Positions 10,651 to 18,678 of a stretch of DNA of 37,940 nucleotides are shown here, one piece after another. The notes below the pieces were generated by a model. It saw only the letters and a list, made by a program, of their open reading frames with translations, searched no databases and was not told the DNA's origin. A program made the position numbers and the translations under genes. Source of the DNA: Burkholderiaceae bacterium (GTDB lineage: Bacteria > Pseudomonadota > Gammaproteobacteria > Burkholderiales > Burkholderiaceae_C); NCBI GenBank assembly GCA_024710165.1, contig JANJVG010000033.1, positions 1-37,940 of the forward strand, read 5' to 3'. Every line of letters begins with the position of its first letter. Within the stretch, counting starts at the first letter, position 1.

Positions 10651-12471
10651 TCAGCTGGCCTTGCTGGGGGGCGTGCGCTTGGCCTGGACAGGAGCGAGAG
10701 CGGCTGCGGCGGCCGGCGCCGCAGTGACGACCGTTGCCGATGTCGTTGCGGAGGCCTCGGGTGTTGCTGGTGCCGCGGCGGCCGGTGCCGGAGCGGACGC
10801 AGCTTTCGGCGCGACGGTTACAGGGGCGGCAGCAGCGACCGGCTGATCCACCGCGCCAGTGAGCGGAGTGACCCAGCGGGTGGCAGGAGAAGACCCCTGG
10901 GCAGGAGCGGCTGCAACCGCCGCCGGCTTCGTCGCCTTGACCGGCTTGGCCGGCTTGACTGCTGCGGGAGCAGGCGCCGCCACGGCTACGACGGCCTTGG
11001 CGGCAGGCTTCGCTGGGCGGGGGGTGGGGGCAGCTGCTTTGCGGGCGACCGTTTTGACTGCCTTGGCCTCGGACGGGGCCGGTGAGGCCACGGCAGGCGC
11101 TGCGACCGGACGGGCCGGTTCCTTGGCCTTTGCTGCAGCTGCACGGGGTTCAGTGGACGCGGCAGCAGCGGCTGGCTCGGCCGACACCACCGTGGCCCTG
11201 GTCTGGGCGGGCTGGTGTTGCAGGATGAAGGCACGCACCTGTGGGTACACCTCTTCGCGCCAGCGGCGGCCGCTGAAAATGCCGTAGTGGCCTGCGCCCT
11301 TGGCTTCCAGGTGGCGCTGTTCCTTGCCCGACAGTCCGCTGCACAAGTCGTGGGCCGCGCGTGTCTGGCCGGCGCCGGAGATGTCATCAAGCTCGCCTTC
11401 GATGGTCAGCAGCGCACCCTGGGTGATGTCTTGCGGACGCACGCGCTCGAGCTTGCCCTCGGGCGAACGCACATCCCAGGTGCCTTTGACGAGCTTGAAA
11501 TCCTGGAACACCGTGTGGATGGTTTCGAGGTAGTAATCGGCATCCATGTCGAGCACGGCGTTGTACTCGTCGTAGAACTTGCGGTGGGCTTCGGTGCTGT
11601 TGTCGTCGCCCTTGATCAGGTTCTTGAAGTAGTCGTAGTGGTTGACGGCATGGCGATCGGGATTCATGGCCACAAAACCGGCATGTTGCATGAAGCCCGG
11701 GTACACGCGCCGCCCGGAACCGGGGAAGTTGGCCGGAACACGGTAGATGACGTTGTTCTCGAACCACTCGAAGCTGCGTTCGTTGGCCAGGTTGTTCACG
11801 GCCGTGGGCGACTTGCGGGCATCGATCGGGCCGCCCATCATCGTCATGGACAAGGGGGTGTTCTCACCCCGGCTGGCCATCAGCGAGACGGCAGCCAGCA
11901 CCGGCACGGTGGGCTGGCAGACGCTGACCACGTGGCAGTTGCCATACACCGACTGCAGGTGGCGGATGAACTCCTGCACGTAGTTGACATAGTCATCCAG
12001 GTGGAACTCGCCTTCGGACAACGGCACCAGGCGGGCGTTTTTCCAGTCGGTAATGTAGACCTTGTGGTCGCTCAGCATGGAGCGCACTGTGTCGCGCAGC
12101 AGCGTTGCATAGTGGCCCGACAGCGGTGCCACGATCAGCACCACGGGCTGGGTCTTGAGTTTTTCGAGGGTTTTGGGATCGTCCGAGAAGCGCTTGAAAC
12201 GGCGCAGCTCGCAAAAGGACTTATTGATTTCCACCCGCTCATGGATGGCTACATCCACGCCGTTGACGGGCACGGTCTGGATACCGAACTCGGGCTTTTC
12301 GTAATCTTTGCCCAGGCGGTGCAGCAGGTCGTAACCGGCCGACATGCGCTGCGCAAGTGGCGTTTTGCGAAACGGCGAAGAGGGATTGCTGTAGAGCTTG
12401 GAAGCTGCCAGCGCAAAGTCTGCAAAAGGCTCCATCAGGGAGCGCTGGGTTTCGTAGATTTGGTAAAGCAT
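10651..12471 (-). CDS. phaZ: intracellular polyhydroxyalkanoate depolymerase with long Ala/Pro/Lys C-terminal tail
   Basis: Residues 1-420 are a PhaZ-type intracellular PHB depolymerase like Ralstonia PhaZa1, starting [16 protein letters not shown]. The lipase-like box has Cys in place of Ser ([10 protein letters not shown], Cys185); Asp362 or Asp363 in EGELDDISG and His395 in [10 protein letters not shown] complete the triad. The enzyme degrades native PHB granules in the cytoplasm. From about residue 425 to 606 the protein is a low-complexity tail with Lys-Pro-Ala motifs ([35 protein letters not shown]) and then Ala/Pro/Thr-rich sequence. The classical enzyme ends near residue 420. The start at 12471 gives the family N-terminus; the frame upstream runs through a repeat. 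Confidence 0.92.
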   Translation of the reverse strand: MLYQIYETQRSLMEPFADFALAASKLYSNPSSPFRKTPLAQRMSAGYDLLHRLGKDYEKPEFGIQTVPVNGVDVAIHERVEINKSFCELRRFKRFSDDPKTLEKLKTQPVVLIVAPLSGHYATLLRDTVRSMLSDHKVYITDWKNARLVPLSEGEFHLDDYVNYVQEFIRHLQSVYGNCHVVSVCQPTVPVLAAVSLMASRGENTPLSMTMMGGPIDARKSPTAVNNLANERSFEWFENNVIYRVPANFPGSGRRVYPGFMQHAGFVAMNPDRHAVNHYDYFKNLIKGDDNSTEAHRKFYDEYNAVLDMDADYYLETIHTVFQDFKLVKGTWDVRSPEGKLERVRPQDITQGALLTIEGELDDISGAGQTRAAHDLCSGLSGKEQRHLEAKGAGHYGIFSGRRWREEVYPQVRAFILQHQPAQTRATVVSAEPAAAAASTEPRAAAAKAKEPARPVAAPAVASPAPSEAKAVKTVARKAAAPTPRPAKPAAKAVVAVAAPAPAAVKPAKPVKATKPAAVAAAPAQGSSPATRWVTPLTGAVDQPVAAAAPVTVAPKAASAPAPAAAAPATPEASATTSATVVTAAPAAAAALAPVQAKRTPPSKAS

Positions 12472-12489
12472 GGGCGGAATCCAGAAATG

Positions 12490-12507
12490 TTGCAGTGCAA
12501 TATAACA
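12490..12507 (-). promoter_or_regulatory. phaZ promoter -10 overlapped by TTGCA-G-TGCAA palindrome
   Basis: On the minus strand TGTTATATT (12507-12499) reads as an extended -10, about 28 bases before the phaZ ATG; no good -35 is seen. It overlaps a perfect odd palindrome, TTGCA G TGCAA, at 12490-12500. PHB regulators of the PhaR family are reported to bind TGC/GCA-type inverted repeats, so this could be a PhaR-like operator. That link is inference. Confidence 0.4.
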
Positions 12508-12600
12508 GCATTTGGTGCTGTGCGCAGGCAGTGCTACTACCGATGTGCAGTCGCGTTCGTGACAAGTTCGTGGTTGCAAGACAAGTCCGATCGGGCGTCT

Positions 12601-12673
12601 GATTGCTATCAAATAAATAGCTTATTGCGCTTGCCAGTATTGGGCCTTATGCCAATTTCACCTCAATTTTGAC
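12601..12673 (+). repeat. dispersed repeat copy F, intergenic between phaZ and the alarmone synthetase gene
   Basis: GCTATCAAATAAATAGCTTA, then TTGCGCTTGCCAGTATTGGG and CCAATTTCACCTCAATTTTG, follows the same block order as the other copies (left block with TAGCT, GCGCTTG core, right block ending TTTGA). It ends five bases short of the stop codon of the synthetase gene at 12678. Confidence 0.7.
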
Positions 12674-12677
12674 GGTG

Positions 12678-13805
12678 TCAGGTGCGCTCGGTTGGTACGA
12701 GGCCTTTTTTGTCTGGAACCTTCGACATTCCCGCAGCTGCCGTGCCCGCTGATTGCAGCCAGGCATCGAACGAGGTGCGCGACACCTTGCGCAGCGCATG
12801 GCCAAACAGCTCCTGGTTGCCCAGGTACAGGCAATGGCGAATGACGGTGTACGGATTGAACTGTGCCGTGGGGTTCTGCTCCTCGAAATACTGCTTGTAG
12901 CGCTTGACGATCCCGATGGTCTGGCGCATCAGGGTATTGAAGCGTGCCCGGGTGATACCGGGCGCCCAGGCGTGGATGTCTTCGACAAAGCTGTCCACCT
13001 TGTGCGGCTCGAAGACAAAGTCCTTGAAGAAATGCTTGGCGATCTTGAGGAACGAGAAAGCATTGAGCCGGCTGCCCTGCGCTGAATCGGGCGCACGCGG
13101 GCCAGGGTCGGCCTCGGTGGAGGGCTCGGCGGTTTCGTCCGGGGTCTTGATCATTTCAGCTTCGGTCTCATCGCGAATCTGGCGAAACTCGCGATCGGCT
13201 AGCTCGAACAGCGCCGCCAGCACGTTGATCCTGCGTTTGAGCGGGCCCGGAATGGCTTTCTTGTATTTGATTTTGTGGTCCAGCACGCTCCAGGAGTCCT
13301 GAACAATCGTGCGGATCTGCAGCTCGATGGGCCACAAGGCCAGCGCTGCGTTCTCGGCCAGGGCTGCCTGGGCCGCACCGAGACGCAAGTCCAGATGCAG
13401 CCCCTTGTAGCCGAACGATGCCTCGGTGCCTTCCACATCCCGGACCTTGTCCGTGACATCGATGACATCGAACAGCGTCCGGACGGCCTGCGCCACCTTC
13501 TCCAGCTCGTCCTCATACAGGCAGACCACCCGGATGCCGATCAGATCGCTGATGAAGGGCTGGATTTCGTAGGGTGTGCTGCTTTCTTCCAGCACCGCAC
13601 GGTACTTGCGTGAAAACTTGCGGATGCATTCGCTGCCGTCTTTCACGCGGCCTTCCACCTTGGCGATGTCGAGCGAGTCGTCGCCGGACAGGCAGGCGCT
13701 CACCAGGGCCACACCGGCATCACAGGCAGCCTGCAGCGCCGCCTGGTGCTGGCGGTAATACGTCAGGAAGCGCAATTGCTCCCGTTCGAAATCAAGCGAT
13801 GGCAT
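12678..13805 (-). CDS. RelA/SpoT-domain alarmone synthetase (stand-alone, no HD domain)
   Basis: The product has 375 residues. The (p)ppGpp synthetase fold is visible between about residues 45 and 190: the basic GTP/ATP-binding stretch RVKDGSECIRKFSRKY, DLIGIRVVCLYEDEL, the G-loop-like GYKGLHLDLRL, and the catalytic ELQIRTIVQDSWSVLDHKIKYKK. There is no hydrolase HD domain before it and no TGS/ACT region, so it is a small alarmone synthetase-like protein rather than RelA or SpoT. The C-terminal 170 residues (after an acidic, Pro-rich linker around 225-250) form a helical region I do not recognise. It likely makes (p)ppGpp or a related alarmone in the cytoplasm; a toxic or regulatory role cannot be judged. 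It is divergent from the GGDEF-EAL gene, with a 214-base gap. Confidence 0.8.
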   Translation of the reverse strand: MPSLDFEREQLRFLTYYRQHQAALQAACDAGVALVSACLSGDDSLDIAKVEGRVKDGSECIRKFSRKYRAVLEESSTPYEIQPFISDLIGIRVVCLYEDELEKVAQAVRTLFDVIDVTDKVRDVEGTEASFGYKGLHLDLRLGAAQAALAENAALALWPIELQIRTIVQDSWSVLDHKIKYKKAIPGPLKRRINVLAALFELADREFRQIRDETEAEMIKTPDETAEPSTEADPGPRAPDSAQGSRLNAFSFLKIAKHFFKDFVFEPHKVDSFVEDIHAWAPGITRARFNTLMRQTIGIVKRYKQYFEEQNPTAQFNPYTVIRHCLYLGNQELFGHALRKVSRTSFDAWLQSAGTAAAGMSKVPDKKGLVPTERT

Positions 13806-14019
13806 GGCGAAGCTCTCCGGGTGGAACCGATGGAAGGGGGCGGCGGTCTGGGGGCGTCACCCCGGCAACACCCGATTGTGCTCAAATCAGGTGCGGCACA
13901 TCGGTGCGCGATGCCCTACCATCGCCGCCATGGCACCCGTGCGGTGGCAGGCATTCCGGTTCGGGGGCCTGTGCCGGCACGCTGCCTGTTGCCTGTTGCC
14001 TGGTGATTGTCCTTTGCCC

Positions 14020-16767
14020 ATGTCCCCTACCAGCCCTGACACCCCCTCCAAGTCCGCCCGCTCTGATCGATGGCCGGTGCTGGCTGGTTTGCTGCTGTCC
14101 TTGCTGTTGCTGGGAACAACGGCGCTTTACTGGAAAGGCGAAAAAGAGGATGACCGCTCCCGGCGTGCCCAGACCCTGGATGCTGCAGCCGATCGCATCA
14201 GCCACAGCCTGCAGCAACGGATGGACGTCCTCGAGATCGTCCTGCGGGGTGTCAAGGGCTATTACGACGGATCCGTGCGGATTGACCGGGCCGAGTTTCA
14301 GGCCTATGTAAGCGCGCTGCACCTGCAGAACACGCTGCCGGGCCTGCAGGGCGTGGCCTATGTGCTGCAATTGCCTGCCACGGGCCTGACGGCCCATGCA
14401 CAGGGTATGCGCGAGAAGGGGTTTGCCGATTACCGAGTGTTCCCCGAGGGTCTACGCGAGCACTACACCCCCATCTCGCACATCGAGCCCCTCACCGCGG
14501 ACAACGCCAAGGCCCTGGGCTTTGATGTCAGCACCATCCCCGGCGCCCGCGAGGCCCTGGAGCGCGCCCGCGACACCGGAGAACTGGCGCTGACCTCGGC
14601 GGTGACCTTGCGGCAGGACATGGGCAAACCGCCCACCACGGGGCTGGTCATGTACCTTCCCATCTATGCCGCCGGCACCGATGAACGCAGCCTTGAAGCC
14701 CGCAGGGCGGGCATTGTGGGCTGGGTTTCGGCACCGTTTCGCATGCGTGAAATGGTGCAAGGCATGGCCGGGCAGCTCGATACCGATATCGACCTGGCCA
14801 TCTACGATGGCCCCAGCCCCACCGAGACGGCGGCGCTGTACCGCAGCGAGGCGGTGCGCAGCTCCGAACCGCAGGAGTTGCGCCAGATCACGCTGGGTGG
14901 TCGCACCTGGACACTGGCAATGCAGCCGCTGCCGGCCTTCGAGAGCCGCTTTGATGGTGGTGGCCAGCATCTCAATGCCGTTCTGGGCATGGCCCTGAGT
15001 CTGCTGGTGGGGGGGCTAACCTGGGTGCTGGCCACCGGGCGCGAGCGAGCGGTGGCGATGGCGCGCGACATGACCCAGGCACTGCGCAGCACCCGCGACG
15101 ACCTGGAAAGCACGCTCAACGCCATTCCGGACCTGTTGTTCGAGCTCGATGCCGATGGGCGCATTCTTCATTGGCGCTCGGCCCGGTCCGGCCTGCTGGC
15201 GATGCAATCCGACCAGGTGCTCGGAAAGCGCCTGCCGGAGCTGGTGCCACCCGAGGCCGCCCCCGGCTGCCGCGCTGCGCTGGAGGCGGCCCGCGATACC
15301 GGGTATTCCGCAGGGCAACAGTTCTGGCTGGAGCTGGGACCACAGATCCACTGGTTTGAACTCTCCATGGCCCGCAAGGACAGCGCACAGCCCGGTCAGG
15401 GGCTGCACTTTGTTGCACTGGCCCGTGACATCACCGAACGCAAGCAGGCAGAAGCCCGCACGCACCAACTGGCTTACTTTGATGCGCTGACCGGTCTGCC
15501 CAACCGGCGCATGTTGCTCGACCGCCTCGACCATGGCCTGGCCATGGCCCACCGGCTGGGGAGGGTGGGGGCCTTGTTGTTCATCGACCTGGACAACTTC
15601 AAGCAGATCAATGACGCGCGCGGCCACTCACTGGGTGATGCCTTGCTGGCGCAGGTGGCACAGCGCCTGACCCAGATGATGCGGCCCGAGGACACCGTGG
15701 CCCGGCTGGGGGGTGACGAATTCGTGTTGCTCGTGAGCGACATCGCACCGGACATCGAATCGGCCGGACGCAATGCGCTGCTGCTGGGCGAGGAGGTCCG
15801 GGCCGCACTGGAGATGCCTTACACCATCGACGGCCACCTGTATGGCAGCGCTGCCAGCATCGGCATCACGCTGTTTCCCAAGCAGGGCGAGGCTATCGAA
15901 GACCTGCTGCGCGAAGCCGACACTGCCATGTACCGGGCCAAAGACCTGGGTCGCAACCGCATCAGCTTTTATGAAGCAGCCATGCAGTCCGATGTGCTGG
16001 AGCGCCTGGCGCTGGAGCAGGACCTGAAAATAGCGCAGACTGAAGGCCAGCTGGCCGTGCACCTGCAGCCCCAGGTGGACGGCTTCGGCACGGTGGTGGG
16101 GGGCGAATTGCTCCTGCGCTGGAACCACCCGGTGCGGGGCAGCGTACCGCCGTCGTGTTTTATCCCGGTGGCCGAGTCGTCGGGCCTGATCCTGCGCATG
16201 GGCGACTGGGTGCTGCAGCAGGCCTGTACCGCACTGGCGCGCCTGCAGGCCGCCGGATGCGTGGTGCCCTTGTCGGTCAACGTGAGCCAGCGCCAGTTCC
16301 GGCAAGACCATTTTGTGGACCGCCTGCGCGAACTGTTCGCCCAGACCGGTGCACCGCCCGAGCACCTGATCCTGGAGGTCACCGAAAGCCTGCTGATCGA
16401 GAACCTGGACGACACCATCGCCCGGATGACCGAGCTGGTGCGTATGGGTGTGCGCTTCTCGATCGACGATTTCGGTACCGGGTATTCCAGTCTGGCTTAC
16501 CTCAAACGGCTGCCACTGTACGAGCTGAAGATCGACAAAAGCTTTGTGCAGGACGCCCCCGACGACCCCAACGACACCGCCATCGTCGCGTCCATCCTGT
16601 CGGTCGCCCGCCACCTCAAGCTGCGTGTGGTGGCCGAAGGCGTCGAAACTCGCGCCCAGGCCGATTTTCTGATTGCCAGCCGGTGCGACTGCCTGCAGGG
16701 CTACCTGTTTGGTCGACCCGAGCCACTGGAGCCCTGGGTGCAGCGGCGGATGGCCGGCGCGGCGTAG
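14020..16767 (+). CDS. CHASE-PAS-GGDEF-EAL c-di-GMP protein
   Basis: The product has 915 residues. Membrane segment 1 is at about 19-39, followed by a periplasmic CHASE-type sensor domain (about 60-290; LQNTLPGLQGVAYVLQLP, TSAVTLRQDMG, GIVGWVSAPFRM), membrane segment 2 at about 313-335, and a PAS domain at about 355-470 (LESTLNAIPDLLFELDADGR). The GGDEF domain has intact GGDEF (564-568) and an RxxD inhibitory site (RPED) five residues before it. The EAL domain has ELLLRW (696) with NVS, LEVTES, IDDFGTGYSS, KIDKSFV and VAEGVET. All cyclase and phosphodiesterase residues I can check are present, so either or both activities are possible. The ATG at 14020 is chosen because the membrane segment follows it; the frame upstream overlaps the divergent gene. 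Confidence 0.9.
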   Translation: MSPTSPDTPSKSARSDRWPVLAGLLLSLLLLGTTALYWKGEKEDDRSRRAQTLDAAADRISHSLQQRMDVLEIVLRGVKGYYDGSVRIDRAEFQAYVSALHLQNTLPGLQGVAYVLQLPATGLTAHAQGMREKGFADYRVFPEGLREHYTPISHIEPLTADNAKALGFDVSTIPGAREALERARDTGELALTSAVTLRQDMGKPPTTGLVMYLPIYAAGTDERSLEARRAGIVGWVSAPFRMREMVQGMAGQLDTDIDLAIYDGPSPTETAALYRSEAVRSSEPQELRQITLGGRTWTLAMQPLPAFESRFDGGGQHLNAVLGMALSLLVGGLTWVLATGRERAVAMARDMTQALRSTRDDLESTLNAIPDLLFELDADGRILHWRSARSGLLAMQSDQVLGKRLPELVPPEAAPGCRAALEAARDTGYSAGQQFWLELGPQIHWFELSMARKDSAQPGQGLHFVALARDITERKQAEARTHQLAYFDALTGLPNRRMLLDRLDHGLAMAHRLGRVGALLFIDLDNFKQINDARGHSLGDALLAQVAQRLTQMMRPEDTVARLGGDEFVLLVSDIAPDIESAGRNALLLGEEVRAALEMPYTIDGHLYGSAASIGITLFPKQGEAIEDLLREADTAMYRAKDLGRNRISFYEAAMQSDVLERLALEQDLKIAQTEGQLAVHLQPQVDGFGTVVGGELLLRWNHPVRGSVPPSCFIPVAESSGLILRMGDWVLQQACTALARLQAAGCVVPLSVNVSQRQFRQDHFVDRLRELFAQTGAPPEHLILEVTESLLIENLDDTIARMTELVRMGVRFSIDDFGTGYSSLAYLKRLPLYELKIDKSFVQDAPDDPNDTAIVASILSVARHLKLRVVAEGVETRAQADFLIASRCDCLQGYLFGRPEPLEPWVQRRMAGAA

Positions 16768-16772
16768 TCCGC

Positions 16773-17801
16773 TCAGGTCCGGGCCAGTGCCATCACCTCG
16801 TGCGGCGGGCGATCCTTGAGGCGGTGATCGCTCCACACCTGGCGCCAGCGGCGTGCCCCCGGCAGGCCGTGGCGCAGGCCCAGCATGTGGCGTGCGATGG
16901 CATACCAGTGCGTGCCGTGTTCGGCGGCCTCGCGCACCATGTAGTCCACCATCGCCGCCTCCACGCTCTCACGCGTGAGCGTGCTTTCGGGTGCACCAAA
17001 GTAGAGCCCATCCCAGCGCGCCAGCCACCAGGGGTTGTGGTAGGCCTCGCGGCCCACCATCACGCCGTCGAGGTGCTGCAATTGTTCCTGCACCAGCGCA
17101 TCGGTGTTGAACCCTCCATTGATGGCGATGGTCAGGTGCGGAAAATCCTGCTTGAGCTGCTGCACCACGGCGTAGCGCAGCGGCGGAATTTCGCGGTTTT
17201 CCTTGGGCGAGAGGCCCTTGAGCCAGGCATTGCGCGCATGCACGATGAACACCGTGCAGCCCGCCTCGGCCACAGTGCCGATGAAGTCGCGCACAAAGGC
17301 GTAACTCTCGTCCTTGTCGATGCCGATGCGGTGCTTCACTGTCACGGGCACCTGCACCACGTCCACCATGGCCTTGACGCAATCGGCCACCAGCGGGGGC
17401 TCATTCATCAGGCAGGCGCCAAAGGCGCCGCGCTGCACACGCTCGCTGGGGCAGCCGCAGTTGAGGTTGATTTCGTCATAGCCCCACTGCTCGCCCAAGC
17501 GTGCGCAGCGGGCCAGATCCGCCGGCTCGCTGCCGCCCAGTTGCAGCGCCACCGGGTGTTCTTCGGCGTTGTAGCGCAGGTGGCGCTGCACATCGCCATG
17601 GATCAGCGCGCCCGTGGTCACCATCTCGGTGTAGAGCAGTGCATGGCGGCTCAACAGCCGGTGCAGGTGGCGGCAATGACGGTCTGTCCAATCCATCATC
17701 GGCGCAACGGACATGCGCCATGGGCTCAGTGGTTGTTTTGAAATGGGATGGTTCAAGCGAAACGGTGAGATGAAGTCAGGGGGCTGCCTATGGCACACCA
17801 T
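16773..17801 (-). CDS. dusA: tRNA-dihydrouridine(20/20a) synthase
   Basis: This FMN-dependent dihydrouridine synthase reduces U20/U20a in the tRNA D-loop. Visible are SVAPMMDWTDRHCR, YTEMVTTGALIHGD, VALQLGGSEPADLA, the catalytic Cys in NLNCGCPSERVQ, VTVKHRIGID, FIVHARNAWLKGLSPKENRE (typical of DusA) and INGGFNT. The start is uncertain: the ATG at 17801 gives 342 residues and keeps the PISKQPLSPWR segment I expect before the conserved core; the ATG at 17714 would give 313 residues and lose it. Neither has a good ribosome site. It converges with the GGDEF-EAL gene, with five bases between stops. Confidence 0.92.
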   Translation of the reverse strand: MVCHRQPPDFISPFRLNHPISKQPLSPWRMSVAPMMDWTDRHCRHLHRLLSRHALLYTEMVTTGALIHGDVQRHLRYNAEEHPVALQLGGSEPADLARCARLGEQWGYDEINLNCGCPSERVQRGAFGACLMNEPPLVADCVKAMVDVVQVPVTVKHRIGIDKDESYAFVRDFIGTVAEAGCTVFIVHARNAWLKGLSPKENREIPPLRYAVVQQLKQDFPHLTIAINGGFNTDALVQEQLQHLDGVMVGREAYHNPWWLARWDGLYFGAPESTLTRESVEAAMVDYMVREAAEHGTHWYAIARHMLGLRHGLPGARRWRQVWSDHRLKDRPPHEVMALART

Positions 17802-18117
17802 TTGAAACCGCCAGCGCGCTGGCGGGGTGCGGTCGTGCCATGGCAGAGGCGCCGTGATTTTCTCACCAGCGGGCGTACCGGGGATGGTGCAGAGCATCCG
17901 CCGCCCCGACTTTATAAAATTGATAGCAATACGCGCTTTATCAATAAAGGCTAGAGGTCATTTTGATCTAAAAAACATCCGCCAACAGCGGCCACGATGA
18001 TTTCGGCAGCCATTCCGTGAAGGGTTTGTGTTGTGGGGAGCGAACCGAGGGAAACCCCCATGTGCTCTAGGCGCGCGCCTCTAGCGGTCCGTTTGCAACG
18101 CGTGCGATAGTAGAAAA
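17802..18117. other. 316-base gene-free region before the FAD dehydrogenase operon
   Basis: No credible gene is seen here. It holds a copy of the dispersed repeat (17911-17976) and a perfect 12-base GC palindrome, AGGCGCGCGCCT, at 18069-18080, about 40 bases before the next start codon. Promoters for the divergent dusA and the dehydrogenase genes should lie here, but I could not pick out a convincing -35/-10 pair. Confidence 0.6.
17911..17976 (+). repeat. dispersed repeat copy E, intergenic
   Basis: TTTATAAAATTGATAGCAAT, then ACGCGCTTTATCAATAAAGG, CTAGAGGTCATTTTGATC. CTAGAGG and the GCGCTT core match the copy at 35651-35720, and the left block matches the copy inside dapE. Confidence 0.8.
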
Positions 18118-18624
18118 ATGCAACGACGAACTTTATTGAAGCTGGGCCTGGTGTCGGGCGCCGTGCTGGCGCTGGCGGGCGGGGCGGCCTTGCTGCTGCA
18201 GCCGGGTCTGGTGCAGGGGCGCCTGTCCGACGCGGGGCGCGGGCTGTTCATCAGTGCGGGCCGTGCCATTCTGCAGGGCACACTGCCGCAAGACGCGGGC
18301 GCCCAGCAACAGGCGCTGCAAGGCATGGCCGACCGTGTGGACGTCCTGGCGCAAAACCTGCCACCGCATGTGCAGGCGGAACTGTCGCAACTGGTGGGGC
18401 TGCTGTGCACCAGCGCCGGGCGCCGGGGACTGGCCGGCCTGTCCAGCGACTGGCCTGATGCCGACCCGGCACAGGTGCTGGCTGCACTCCAGGACATGCG
18501 CTTTTCGCGCCTGGCGGTGCGCCAGCAGGCCTACCAGGCGCTGCACGAGATTGTGGGCGGTGCCTATTTTTCTGACGAATCCACCTGGCCGACCCTGGGT
18601 TACCCAGGCCCTGTGGAGATCTGA
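18118..18624 (+). CDS. Tat-signal small subunit of an FAD-dependent dehydrogenase (gluconate 2-dehydrogenase subunit 3-like)
   Basis: The product has 168 residues. The N-terminus MQRRTLLKLGLVSGAVLALA is a twin-arginine export signal (RR-T-LLK followed by a hydrophobic stretch). The C-terminal motif LHEIVGGAYFSDESTWPTLG, ending GYPGPVEI, is characteristic of the small (gamma) subunits that accompany GMC flavoprotein dehydrogenases. In glucose and gluconate dehydrogenases this subunit acts as a chaperone and carries the folded catalytic subunit across the membrane by the Tat route. The next gene, 54 bases downstream, is the catalytic GMC subunit and has no signal of its own, which fits this hitch-hiker role. 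Confidence 0.75.
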   Translation: MQRRTLLKLGLVSGAVLALAGGAALLLQPGLVQGRLSDAGRGLFISAGRAILQGTLPQDAGAQQQALQGMADRVDVLAQNLPPHVQAELSQLVGLLCTSAGRRGLAGLSSDWPDADPAQVLAALQDMRFSRLAVRQQAYQALHEIVGGAYFSDESTWPTLGYPGPVEI

Positions 18625-18635
18625 CATCCCGAACC

Positions 18636-18662
18636 GGTGTGAACCCATCCGTTCTTCACACC
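18636..18662 (+). repeat. inverted repeat between the two dehydrogenase genes
   Basis: GGTGTGAA (18636-18643) and TTCACACC (18655-18662) form a perfect eight-base stem with an 11-base loop in the 54-base gap between the subunit genes. There is no U-tract, so it is not a normal terminator. It could stabilise or process the mRNA, or be a protein site. Confidence 0.5.
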
Positions 18663-18678
18663 TTCTGAACCAAACACC

